DNA of 14,297 bases, taken from OMOG01 sp041485845. Lineage in GTDB: Bacteria; Acidobacteriota; Terriglobia; Bryobacterales; Bryobacteraceae. The DNA is taken from NCBI GenBank assembly GCA_041485845.1, contig JBGPKH010000173.1:1-14297 (forward strand), given 5' to 3'. The notes under the pieces are model-generated. The model searched no databases and had not been told where the DNA came from. It worked only from the letters and a program-made list of their open reading frames with translations. Position 1 is the stretch's first letter; every line of letters starts with the position of its first letter. The translations under genes and the position numbers were made by a program. This document shows, piece after piece, positions 7,232 to 14,072 of the stretch.

Positions 7232-8714
7232 GCCGCAATACTGTTTCACCCACGAAGTCAGCAGGCCGATTGACAATCGGCCGCAGGTTGACAACCTGCC
7301 CCACGCGCCCATCACCGTTGCCATTCTGGCCATGGGCGGCGAAGGGGGCGGCGTCCTGGCCGATTGGCTCCTCGACCTCGCCGAGCGCTCCGGCTACTAC
7401 GCGCAGACCACGTCCGTGCCCGGAGTCGCGCAGCGCACCGGTTCCACCATCTACTACCTCGAGATGTTTCCCGAATCGGCCGCGCGCGCCGCCGGCAAGG
7501 AGCCCGTGCTGGCGCTCATGCCCGTGCCCGGCGAGCTCGATATCGTCCTCGCTTCCGAGCTGATGGAGGCCGGACGCGCCATCCAGCGGGGCCTGGTCAC
7601 GCCTGACCGCACCACGCTCATCGCTTCCACGCATCGTGTCTATTCGATGACCGAGAAGACCGCCATCGGCGATGCCCGCGTGGACGATGCGACCTTCCTG
7701 GAGGCCGGCCGCGCGGCCGCGAAGAACTTCGTACACGCGGACTTCGCAGCGATCGCCCGCGAAGCCGGCAGCGTCATCAGCGCCGCGCTCTTCGGCGCTC
7801 TCGCGGCCACCGGCGCGCTGCCCTTTGAACGCGCGCAGTTTGAGGACGCCATTCGCCGAGGCGGGGTCGGCGTGGATGCCAGCTTCCGCGCCTTCGCCGC
7901 TGGATGGAGTAGTGGAGCAGCCCCGGCGGGCACGGCCCCGGCCGTTCAAGACATCCTCCAGGCCGCCATCCAGCGCCTCACCGGCTACCAGGACGCGCGC
8001 TACGCCGCCGAATACCTCGATCTTCTGAAGCCGATTCGAGCCTTGGGCGATCCGGCCCTGCTGAACGAAACCGCCCGCTACCTGGCGCTGTGGATGTCCT
8101 ACGAGGACGCCATCCGGGTCGCCGACCTGAAGACCCGCCGCGCGCGCTTCGACCGTATCCACCAGGAATCGCGCGCCGGAACGGCGCAGTTGGTACAGAT
8201 CAACGACTACGTGTATCCCCGCGTCGGCGAGCTCGCGGACATTCTTCCGGCCGCGCTTGGTCAGTGGCTGCTGTCCACCGTCTGGGCGCGCAGGCTGGTG
8301 GAGCGCTTCACGCGCCACGGCAAAATCGTCGAGACCACGTCCCTGGGCGGCTTCCTGCGGCTCTACGCGGTGGCCTCCCTGCGCCCGTGGCGGCGTAGGT
8401 CGCTGCGCTTCCAAAGAGAGCACCGCAAGATCCGCGAGTGGCTGGCTCAAATTCCCGAAGTTGCAGCGGTGAATCCGGCGCTCGCGCGCGAGGTCGCCGA
8501 ATGTCCGCGCCTGATCAAAGGCTACGGCGACACCCACGCCCGCGGCACGCGCAACTTCGACACCCTGATCGCCGCGCTTCCGCGCTTACGTACAATGGAC
8601 GATGGGGCCGCGCAACTTAAGTACCTGCGCGAAGCCGCGCTGGCCGACGACACCGGCCAGAAGCTGGCGGAAGCGCTGGCCCGCTTCAGAGCATGGCCAC
8701 GTAAACCTGCGTAA
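7221..8714 (+). CDS. iorB: Indolepyruvate oxidoreductase beta-subunit family protein with long C-terminal domain
   Basis: This 497-residue protein pairs with the alpha subunit. Residues about 31-220 are the POR gamma-type domain (ITVAILAMGGEGGGVLADWL, QRTGST, VLALMPVPGELDIVLASELM). The rest, about 250-490, is the long helical extension found in the large beta-type subunits (TGYQDARYAAEYLDLL, LWMSYEDAIRVADLKT, FTRHGKIVETTSLGGFLRLY); I recall this part as DUF6537. Short archaeal IorB proteins have only the first part. ATG 7221 overlaps the alpha gene by 11 bp; an in-frame ATG at 7188 would overlap by 44 bp and is less likely. The first roughly 28 residues are an unusual extension in which residues 15-27 (RPIDNRPQVDNLP) are encoded by two tandem palindromes. 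Its end overlaps the convergent propeller gene by 29 bp. Confidence 0.88.
   Translation: MPPEPQYCFTHEVSRPIDNRPQVDNLPHAPITVAILAMGGEGGGVLADWLLDLAERSGYYAQTTSVPGVAQRTGSTIYYLEMFPESAARAAGKEPVLALMPVPGELDIVLASELMEAGRAIQRGLVTPDRTTLIASTHRVYSMTEKTAIGDARVDDATFLEAGRAAAKNFVHADFAAIAREAGSVISAALFGALAATGALPFERAQFEDAIRRGGVGVDASFRAFAAGWSSGAAPAGTAPAVQDILQAAIQRLTGYQDARYAAEYLDLLKPIRALGDPALLNETARYLALWMSYEDAIRVADLKTRRARFDRIHQESRAGTAQLVQINDYVYPRVGELADILPAALGQWLLSTVWARRLVERFTRHGKIVETTSLGGFLRLYAVASLRPWRRRSLRFQREHRKIREWLAQIPEVAAVNPALAREVAECPRLIKGYGDTHARGTRNFDTLIAALPRLRTMDDGAAQLKYLREAALADDTGQKLAEALARFRAWPRKPA
7264..7299. repeat. Two tandem perfect palindromes inside the beta-subunit coding region
   Basis: GGCCGATTG-A-CAATCGGCC (7264-7282, 9+1+9) is followed without a gap by GCAGGTTG-A-CAACCTGC (7283-7299, 8+1+8). 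Both centre on TTGACAA. They lie in frame within codons 15-27 of the beta subunit, just before the first conserved strand. The second shares its 7-bp arms with the palindrome at 4734-4748. They look like palindromic repeat elements inserted in frame. Confidence 0.8.
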
Positions 8715-9792
8715 TCCCGCTGCGGTCGCTCGCGAAAGCTACCTTGTCTTCGTTGACAGACCAGGATGGATGCGGATGACTCCATTGCGGGCCATAGACG
8801 GTGTCCGAGGCGGTCTCCATCCAGCTCAGGTTGCCCGCGGTCTTTGCCAGACTGCGGGCCGCGGCGAAGTCCTCCGCCAGGGCATAGCGCGAGGTCTTCC
8901 ATTGACTGCCCTGGTTGGTGGCCTCCGATCGGCAGACGGTCCGGCGCGCGCCCGTTGCGGCGTCGATGACCTGGATGCCTTCGTCCGGGTGATTGGTGTC
9001 GCACAGGATCTCGGTGCCGGCGCGATTCGGTGCGATGTGCCACGCGTTGTACTCCACGATGACTCGCACCTCGCGCGTGGTCCAATCCATTCGGCACAGA
9101 CGGAAGGGCCAAACGGTGAACACCAGCTCGCCGGTCTTTCCGAGAAAGGTCTCGTGCACGATGAACTCATCGTTGCCGTGCTCGTACAGGCACTCGAGGC
9201 CGGTTCCGTCCCGGCGCACCCGAAACATACGGGGCGCCGGATCCGCGGCGAATTCGATCCATTCGTCCTCGATGGGGTGGAACTGCGGGTGGATCACGGT
9301 GCGGGGGAACGGGATCCGCCGGGCGCCGCTGCCGTCACAGCGGCCGGTCAAGAGTCCTGACTGCGCACCCTGCTTGAACGCCGTGACGAACCACTCCCCG
9401 TCGGGGCTGATGGAAGGCTCGCCGAGTTGGGCGCCGGCGATCTCGGCGACGCAGCGCTCGCTGAGAGAGGCGCACGCAATAGCCCACAGGCTCCCGCCGC
9501 GAACGAAGAAGATCTCGCGCCCGTCGGGATGAATCGCGGGCGAAAAGGCATGAATGGCGGGGCCGTCGGTGAGCTGGCGGACGGGCCCCTGGGGAAAACC
9601 AGCCGCAAACAACTGCGCGGAGTCGGTGCGATAGGAGGTGAAGAGGATCGCGTCGTCACCCGGCAGAAACGACGATTGCAGGAAGTAGCTCGGGTGGCTG
9701 ATCGCGGGTCCGGCGGTCATTTGATACACCAGCGCACCGGTGGTGGCGTCGCGAAACGAAGTGGATTCCGCCGGTGAAACTGCACCCTTCAT
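8686..9792 (-). CDS. Oligogalacturonate-lyase-like beta-propeller protein
   Basis: The 368-residue product has the start and blades typical of oligogalacturonate lyase: FRDATTGALVYQMTAGPA (13-30), FTSYRTDSAQLFAAG, HAFSPAIHPDGREIFFVRGG, SISPDGEWFVTAFKQG. Near the C-terminus QWSHPHPSWS has Q336, H339 and H341 in the QxxHxH arrangement of the metal site in characterised lyases; H252 (AWHIAPNRAG) may be the fourth ligand. The family cleaves unsaturated digalacturonate to 4-deoxy-L-threo-hexosulose uronate in the cytosol, and no signal peptide is seen here, consistent with that. Some homologues outside pectin clusters have unknown substrates, and no other pectin genes are in this window. The frame stays open to 9966, inside the upstream gene; ATG 9792, with an AAGGGCGG-type site 13 bp after the upstream stop, is the natural start. 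It is probably co-transcribed with the methyltransferase gene. Confidence 0.83.
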   Translation of the reverse strand: MKGAVSPAESTSFRDATTGALVYQMTAGPAISHPSYFLQSSFLPGDDAILFTSYRTDSAQLFAAGFPQGPVRQLTDGPAIHAFSPAIHPDGREIFFVRGGSLWAIACASLSERCVAEIAGAQLGEPSISPDGEWFVTAFKQGAQSGLLTGRCDGSGARRIPFPRTVIHPQFHPIEDEWIEFAADPAPRMFRVRRDGTGLECLYEHGNDEFIVHETFLGKTGELVFTVWPFRLCRMDWTTREVRVIVEYNAWHIAPNRAGTEILCDTNHPDEGIQVIDAATGARRTVCRSEATNQGSQWKTSRYALAEDFAAARSLAKTAGNLSWMETASDTVYGPQWSHPHPSWSVNEDKVAFASDRSGITQVYVAML

Positions 9793-9805
9793 ACGCCGCC
9801 GCCCT

Positions 9806-10807
9806 TCATGCGCCCAAGTAGCGGTCGCGCCCCTTGACCAGGGCTTCGATCTTACGATCGGCAACCGAGCGCTGGAGCATCCAGAATCCGCAATCCGGAT
9901 GAACCCAGGCAACCAGGCCGGGTCCGATGACCTTCTCCGCCCGTTCGATCCGCGCGGCGACTTCATCGGCGGTCTCGACGTGATTGATCTTCACGTCCAC
10001 CACGCCGATGCCTATGGAGATCCGCGGGTCCACCTGCTTCAGAGCTTCGAGATCCTGCGGAGGCCTGTGGGCCAATTCCAAAACCAGGTGATCCGCGCGA
10101 AGCCCGTTGAGGAAGGCCGTCAATGCGCCCCATCCGCCCTTCTGCACCACCTGGCCGCCGTAGTTGCCGAAACACAGATGTACGGCTTTCTGCGTGTGGA
10201 CGCGGTCGAGCACGGTGTTGATCGCGGCGGCGGCCAGCGGACCGTCTACTGGATTGCCAGGAAGGTTCGCCTCGTCGACCTGCACGCAAGCGCACGGCAG
10301 GCCGGCGACCTGATCGGCCAGGACATCCGCGATTGCCATGGTCAGCCGGCTGAAATCGCCGTAGTGACGATCCAGGAGCGTGCGCGCCAGCATGTAGGGG
10401 CTCGTGACCGTGAACTTGAAGTCGCCGCCGGCAACGGAGGCGGCCCGCTCGCAATCGCCGAGAAGGTTCAGCCCGCCCTCGGTGAGCGGCCCTTCGACTA
10501 CGCCGGCGGCCTTCCGCCGGAAGCGCATGGGGGCGTAGCGCTGGAATGCTTCGTGGTCCGAGCGTCCAAGACGGGTTCGCACCCCGCCCATCCGGCGAAC
10601 GAAGTAATCGATCATGCCGTTGGTGTCGGGATGGTTGACATCGAAGCGGTAGAACTCGCCGTCGGTGGGCAGGTCGATGCCCGCCTGCCGCTGGATGGCA
10701 AACACCACGCGCGTGGCATCGATCAGCGCCTGCTCGCTCGGCAGTGAGACCAGCCAATCGGGAATCGGATAGGAGCCGACCGTTGTAGTCAGTATGCGAT
10801 GCGCCAT
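9806..10807 (-). CDS. Core MetE-type (cobalamin-independent methionine synthase C-terminal domain) methyltransferase
   Basis: This 333-residue protein corresponds to the catalytic C-terminal half of MetE alone. It opens with TTTVGSYP, as in that domain. The zinc ligands are all present: H210 and C212 (AVHLCFGNYGG), E244 (LVLELAHRP) and C306 (WVHPDCGF). D178 in VQVDEANLPG matches the substrate-binding acidic motif. Full MetE has about 750 residues and uses methyltetrahydrofolate polyglutamate; stand-alone core proteins lack the N-terminal half and some take methyl groups from corrinoid proteins. The donor here is unknown, and it need not make methionine. There is no normal ribosome binding site right before ATG 10807: a G-rich run occupies that place. 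It follows the epimerase by 43 bp and precedes the propeller gene by 13 bp. Confidence 0.87.
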   Translation of the reverse strand: MAHRILTTTVGSYPIPDWLVSLPSEQALIDATRVVFAIQRQAGIDLPTDGEFYRFDVNHPDTNGMIDYFVRRMGGVRTRLGRSDHEAFQRYAPMRFRRKAAGVVEGPLTEGGLNLLGDCERAASVAGGDFKFTVTSPYMLARTLLDRHYGDFSRLTMAIADVLADQVAGLPCACVQVDEANLPGNPVDGPLAAAAINTVLDRVHTQKAVHLCFGNYGGQVVQKGGWGALTAFLNGLRADHLVLELAHRPPQDLEALKQVDPRISIGIGVVDVKINHVETADEVAARIERAEKVIGPGLVAWVHPDCGFWMLQRSVADRKIEALVKGRDRYLGA

Positions 10808-10808
10808 G

Positions 10809-10840
10809 CCCCAACCCCCAACTCCTAGCCCCCAACCCCC
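10809..10840 (-). promoter_or_regulatory. G-quadruplex-type G-run at the translation start of core metE
   Basis: The leftward strand carries four G tracts (5, 5, 5 and 4 G) with loops of 2, 9 and 2 bases; the tracts are at 10840-10836, 10833-10829, 10819-10815 and 10812-10809. The last ends one base before the ATG (10807). The only Shine-Dalgarno-like AGGAG lies in the central loop, about 14 bases from the start. The run would sit in the mRNA and could fold over the initiation region. Structure and role are inferred from composition. Confidence 0.5.
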
Positions 10841-10850
10841 GCTTTCCGCC

Positions 10851-11849
10851 CTACACGCTCGCCGTGGATCCCGCCTTAGCCATCGCCAGCAGCCTGTCGT
10901 CGAATTCGAAACCCACCGTCCGCGGTTTGCGATTGCGGGTATACCAACGGTACGTTTCCTTCAATCCCACCTCGAACGGCGTGAGCTTCATCTTCAGAAC
11001 CCGAGTCACCTTGCCGATGTTCTCGGTGATTGGCGGGAGATCCAGGTATTGGCCGAAATAGTAGGGCTCCTCCATGGCGTTGCCGCCGGCATGCGCGATC
11101 AGGTCGCGCGGGATGCGCACCAGCGACGGCTCCACATTAGCCGCCTTCGCCAGCTTCTCCACCAGCTCCACCTGTGTCACCGGCTTGGGGTCCCCGATAT
11201 TGAAGGCCTCGCCCACCGCCTTGGGTTCCACCATCGTGCGGAGCATCGCCTGCACCAGGTCGGTGACGTAGGCAAACTGCATCAGCCGGTGACCGTCGCC
11301 CGGAATGATGACCGGCCGGCCGGCGCGCAGACGGTCCCAGAAAAACTGCTCGCGGTAGAACGGATTGTTCGCGCCATAGACGAACGGCGGCCGGAACGTC
11401 ACCACCGGGAAACCCGACTTCGCGCGCATGCGGAACAGCAGCCGTTCGGTGGTGGCTTTATGGCGGACGTACGGCTCGCTGTGATAGTCCGGGGCCAGCG
11501 GGTCGCTCTCCTTGTGGTTGAGCCCGTCGCCGTAGGCCGCCACGCTCGACAGGAAGACGTAACGGCTGATGCGGTTTCCACAGGCCCGCACGGTGGCCTC
11601 TACCTGCGCCGCCGTGGTGCCGCGCTCCCAGTCGTAGACGTTGTCGAATACTACGTCGAACCGGCGCCCGGACAGGGCTTCGCTCAGGGAATCCGCGTCA
11701 TTGCGGTCCGCCATGAGGTTCTCGACACGCCGGCCCAAGTCGTGCTTCGGCTTGCGGTGCAAGATCGCAACGTCGTGGCCTGCTTTCAGCAACTCCTCCA
11801 CCAGGAGCCGCCCGATGAATAGCGTTCCACCGATGACCAGTACCTTCAT
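10851..11849 (-). CDS. NAD-dependent epimerase/dehydratase (extended SDR)
   Basis: The 332-residue protein has a Rossmann nucleotide-binding motif, GGTLFIG (7-13), and an N-terminal strand KVLVIGG. The catalytic set is S101/S102 (VFLSSVAAYG) and Y127-x3-K131 (YVRHK). RPPFVYGANNP (153-163) and GHRLMQFAYVTDL are typical of extended SDR sugar-nucleotide epimerases and related CSP41-like proteins. It should be cytosolic and bind NAD(P) with a nucleotide sugar or similar substrate, which I cannot specify. GGGAG lies 5 bases before ATG 11849. The gene follows ino1 by 78 bp that contain a candidate promoter and a hairpin, so it may be expressed both with ino1 and separately. Confidence 0.88.
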   Translation of the reverse strand: MKVLVIGGTLFIGRLLVEELLKAGHDVAILHRKPKHDLGRRVENLMADRNDADSLSEALSGRRFDVVFDNVYDWERGTTAAQVEATVRACGNRISRYVFLSSVAAYGDGLNHKESDPLAPDYHSEPYVRHKATTERLLFRMRAKSGFPVVTFRPPFVYGANNPFYREQFFWDRLRAGRPVIIPGDGHRLMQFAYVTDLVQAMLRTMVEPKAVGEAFNIGDPKPVTQVELVEKLAKAANVEPSLVRIPRDLIAHAGGNAMEEPYYFGQYLDLPPITENIGKVTRVLKMKLTPFEVGLKETYRWYTRNRKPRTVGFEFDDRLLAMAKAGSTASV

Positions 11850-11866
11850 ATGCTCCCAGACAATGC

Positions 11867-11909
11867 GACGCGGAAGCGCGGGGAACCATTTCGCCCCGAG
11901 CCCCGCGTC
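11867..11909 (-). promoter_or_regulatory. Structured leader or attenuator-like hairpin between ino1 and epimerase
   Basis: GACGCGG (11867-11873) pairs with CCGCGTC (11903-11909), and within it CGGGG (11879-11883) pairs with CCCCG (11894-11898) around a 10-base loop. No T-run follows on the leftward strand, so a simple terminator is unlikely. It would form the 5' leader of an mRNA started at the adjacent candidate promoter, or a processing barrier in a longer ino1 transcript. Confidence 0.4.
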
Positions 11910-11937
11910 TTATAAACGATACAGCGATCAGTCGTAA
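11909..11937 (-). promoter_or_regulatory. Candidate promoter for the epimerase gene
   Basis: On the leftward strand TATAAG (11914-11909) is a good -10, with TTACGA (11937-11932) as a poor -35 at 17-bp spacing. The -35 overlaps the last codons of ino1. Transcription would start near 11902, inside the hairpin. Motif-based only. Confidence 0.33.
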
Positions 11938-13247
11938 TATTCCAGGCCCAGGTGAGTAATCAGGTCCTCACCCCGCATCCACCGCAGGGTGTTCTTGAGC
12001 TTCATGAGTTGAATGAAAACGTCGTGCTCCGGGTAAACTTCCGCGGCGTGCATGGGCGCCTTGAAATAAAACGACAGCCACTCCTGGATACCGCGCATGC
12101 CGGCCCGCTGCGCCAGGTCCATGAACAGAACGATATCCAGCATCAGCGGCGCGGCCAGAATGGAATCGCGGCACAGGAAATTGATCTTGATCTGCATTGG
12201 GTAGCCCAGCCACCCGAAGATGTCGATATTGTCCCAGCCTTCCTTGGCGTCCCCGCGCGGCGGGTAGTATTCAATCCGCACCTTGTGATAGAAGTCCTTG
12301 TACAGGTCGGGATAGAGATCGCCCTGCAGGATGTACTCGAGCGCCGACGACTTGCTGACCTCCTTGGACCGGAACGATCCCGGGTCGTCCAATACCTCCC
12401 CATCGCGGTTGCCGAGGATATTCGTGGAAAACCACCCGTTCAGGCCCAGCATGCGCGATTTCAGACCCGGCGCGATCAGCGTCTTCATGAAGGTCTGACC
12501 GCTCTTGTAGTCCTTGCCGGCCACCGGCACGTTCATGTTGCGCGCCAGCTCCAGCAGCGCGGGCATGTCCGTGGTCAGGTGCGGGGCGCCGTTGGCGTAC
12601 GGCACGCCGGACTTCAAGGCGGCGTACGCGTAGATCTGGCTGGGCGAAATCTCCGGCTCATTGTGGTGCAGCCCGCACTCGAAATCCTTCAGCGTGGCAT
12701 GCACCGCGGCGGCCTGGTGATACACTTCGGTGGAGCCGCACCAGATCATAGTCATCCGCGAGACGCCGGTCTTTTCCTTAAACTGCCGGATGTCGTCCAT
12801 CACCATCTCGGCCAGTTCCATCTTGGATCCGCCGGTCTTGACGTTGGGTCCGTGGATGCGCTTGACGTACTCCTGGTCAAACACCGCCTTCATCGGCGTG
12901 ATGGCCGAGAGCGGCTCCTTGAGCGGTTCCAGCAGCGACATGTCGAGCACGCCGGCCTTCACCGCCGCCTCGTACGCGTTGTCTTCGAAGATGTCCCAGC
13001 ACCCTATGGCCAGGTCATCGGCCTTGGCCAGCGGGACGAAATCGCGGATCGCGGGGCTGCGTCCCTCGGTGCGCTTTCCCAAACGGATCGTTCCGAGCTG
13101 CGTCAGGGAACCGATGGGTTTCGCCATGCCTCGCTTGATAGCTTCGAGACCGGCGATAAACGTCGTCGTCACCGCGCCCATCCCGGGGACTAAAACCCCC
13201 AGTTTGCCTTCGGCAGGCGCGATTCGGACGTTGTCTGGATTGGGCAA
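11928..13247 (-). CDS. ino1: Inositol-3-phosphate synthase
   Basis: The 439-residue product should convert glucose 6-phosphate to 1D-myo-inositol 3-phosphate with bound NAD+, in the cytosol. Family landmarks are present in order: the nucleotide loop VPGMGAV (20-26), VPYANGAPHLTTDMPAL (215-231), AGKDYKSGQT with the catalytic lysine region (243-252), STNILGNRDGEVL (274-286), KEVSKSSALEYIL (295-307) and INFLCRDSILAAPLMLDIV (355-373). Length fits the roughly 430-440 residue bacterial form. The start is a TTG at 13247-13245: AAGGAG lies 7 bases before it, and longer versions would translate the ribosome binding site. The inositol phosphate could feed phosphatidylinositol lipids, a compatible solute or inositol-based thiols; nothing nearby decides which. 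It is divergent from the LytTR regulator with 41 bp between start codons. Confidence 0.93.
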   Translation of the reverse strand: MPNPDNVRIAPAEGKLGVLVPGMGAVTTTFIAGLEAIKRGMAKPIGSLTQLGTIRLGKRTEGRSPAIRDFVPLAKADDLAIGCWDIFEDNAYEAAVKAGVLDMSLLEPLKEPLSAITPMKAVFDQEYVKRIHGPNVKTGGSKMELAEMVMDDIRQFKEKTGVSRMTMIWCGSTEVYHQAAAVHATLKDFECGLHHNEPEISPSQIYAYAALKSGVPYANGAPHLTTDMPALLELARNMNVPVAGKDYKSGQTFMKTLIAPGLKSRMLGLNGWFSTNILGNRDGEVLDDPGSFRSKEVSKSSALEYILQGDLYPDLYKDFYHKVRIEYYPPRGDAKEGWDNIDIFGWLGYPMQIKINFLCRDSILAAPLMLDIVLFMDLAQRAGMRGIQEWLSFYFKAPMHAAEVYPEHDVFIQLMKLKNTLRWMRGEDLITHLGLEYYD

Positions 13248-13254
13248 AAACGTT

Positions 13255-13260
13255 CTCCTT
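13255..13260 (-). promoter_or_regulatory. Ribosome binding site fixing the TTG start of ino1
   Basis: AAGGAG on the leftward strand, 7 bases before the TTG at 13247-13245. No ATG or GTG is available in the correct frame downstream before the nucleotide-binding loop, so this site decides the start. Confidence 0.75.
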
Positions 13261-13270
13261 AAAGTCGAAA

Positions 13271-13283
13271 TGCTATAATAGCA
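13271..13283. promoter_or_regulatory. Symmetric bidirectional extended -10 for ino1 and LytTR regulator
   Basis: TGCTATAATAGCA is a 13-bp palindrome except for its central base. Rightward it reads TGC-TATAAT (extended, consensus -10, 13271-13279); leftward it reads TGC-TATTAT (13283-13275). Neither side has a good -35. Rightward transcription would begin near 13286, 2-4 bases before the regulator's ATG. Leftward it would begin near 13268, leaving about 20 bases of leader with the ino1 ribosome binding site. The two genes would thus share one -10 box and could not be freely transcribed at the same moment. Confidence 0.65.
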
Positions 13284-13288
13284 ACTCC

Positions 13289-14062
13289 ATGCGCGACCGT
13301 GCGACGGCCACACTCACGACAATTGTCGTCGATGACGAGCAACTGGCCTGCGACGAGCTCTCATATCTCCTCAAAGATTTCCCGGAAGTGGAAGTAATTG
13401 CAACGGGTTCCAACGGACTGGAAGCGGTGGAAATGATCCAAAAACTGGAGCCTGAAATCGTCTTCCTCGATGTGCAGATGCCCGGCCTGGACGGCCTGGG
13501 CGTGGTCCGCCGGCTGCGCGAAAAGGGCAGCGACCTGCCTTACTTCATCTTCGTGACCGCTTACGACCAGTACGCCGTGGAAGCCTTCCGCCTGGAAGCT
13601 CTGGACTACCTCCTCAAGCCTGTCGACAAGCTGCGGCTTGCGGAAACGATTGAACGGGCGCGGCGCACCATTCAGGACAAGAAAGCGCCCGATGCGTCGG
13701 CTGCCTCCCAAAGCGCTGCCCCGCCGCGTACCAAGCTCCTGGTGCGGGCCAATAGCCGGCAGTTCATCGTGGATGCCAACGACGTGATCTACGCCACCAT
13801 CGACAATGGCCTGATCACGCTCGTGACCACCAACCTGGAGGGCCACTCCAGCTACCGCACCATCGAAGACTTGCAGGCCAACCTCGACCGTGAAATGTTC
13901 TGGCGCGTGCACCGGTCTTATCTGGTCAATATCAACCGGATCAAGGAAGTGGTGCCGTGGTTCAAGTCGAGCTACCAGCTCCGCATGGACGACCGCAAGC
14001 ACACCGAAGTGCCCGTGAGTAGGGTGCAGACGCGGCGGTTGCGGGAGCTGTTCAAGCTGTAG
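13289..14062 (+). CDS. LytTR-family DNA-binding response regulator
   Basis: The 257-residue protein has a receiver domain (about 10-128) with acidic residues D15/D16 (VVDDE), phospho-acceptor D61 (VFLDVQMPG), T90 (FVTAYD) and K110 (LLKPVD). An alanine/proline-rich linker follows (130-147), then a LytTR DNA-binding domain (about 148-257) with the hallmark FWRVHRSYLVNINRIKEV (204-221). It should bind direct repeats at promoters when phosphorylated. No histidine kinase is in the window, so its partner is elsewhere or it is orphan. ATG 13289 is the only start in frame before the first strand of the receiver domain. It has no Shine-Dalgarno and lies 2-4 bases from the predicted transcription start, so the mRNA is probably leaderless. 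Confidence 0.94.
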   Translation: MRDRATATLTTIVVDDEQLACDELSYLLKDFPEVEVIATGSNGLEAVEMIQKLEPEIVFLDVQMPGLDGLGVVRRLREKGSDLPYFIFVTAYDQYAVEAFRLEALDYLLKPVDKLRLAETIERARRTIQDKKAPDASAASQSAAPPRTKLLVRANSRQFIVDANDVIYATIDNGLITLVTTNLEGHSSYRTIEDLQANLDREMFWRVHRSYLVNINRIKEVVPWFKSSYQLRMDDRKHTEVPVSRVQTRRLRELFKL

Positions 14063-14072
14063 GGCGGGGCCA

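Noticed and set aside
4979..7333. Long leftward open frame of 784 codons opposite the oxidoreductase alpha gene
   Set aside because: It is an antisense shadow in GC-rich DNA: low-complexity valine/glycine/alanine/histidine sequence with no family features, while the opposite strand has clear cofactor and cluster motifs.
9793..9966. Upstream extension of the oligogalacturonate-lyase-like frame
   Set aside because: It runs inside the end of the methyltransferase gene, and the product has no family match before residue MKGAVSP.
11952..13193. Rightward open frame of 413 codons opposite ino1
   Set aside because: Antisense shadow; the histidine/arginine/valine-rich product has no recognisable domain, and ino1 is unmistakable on the other strand.
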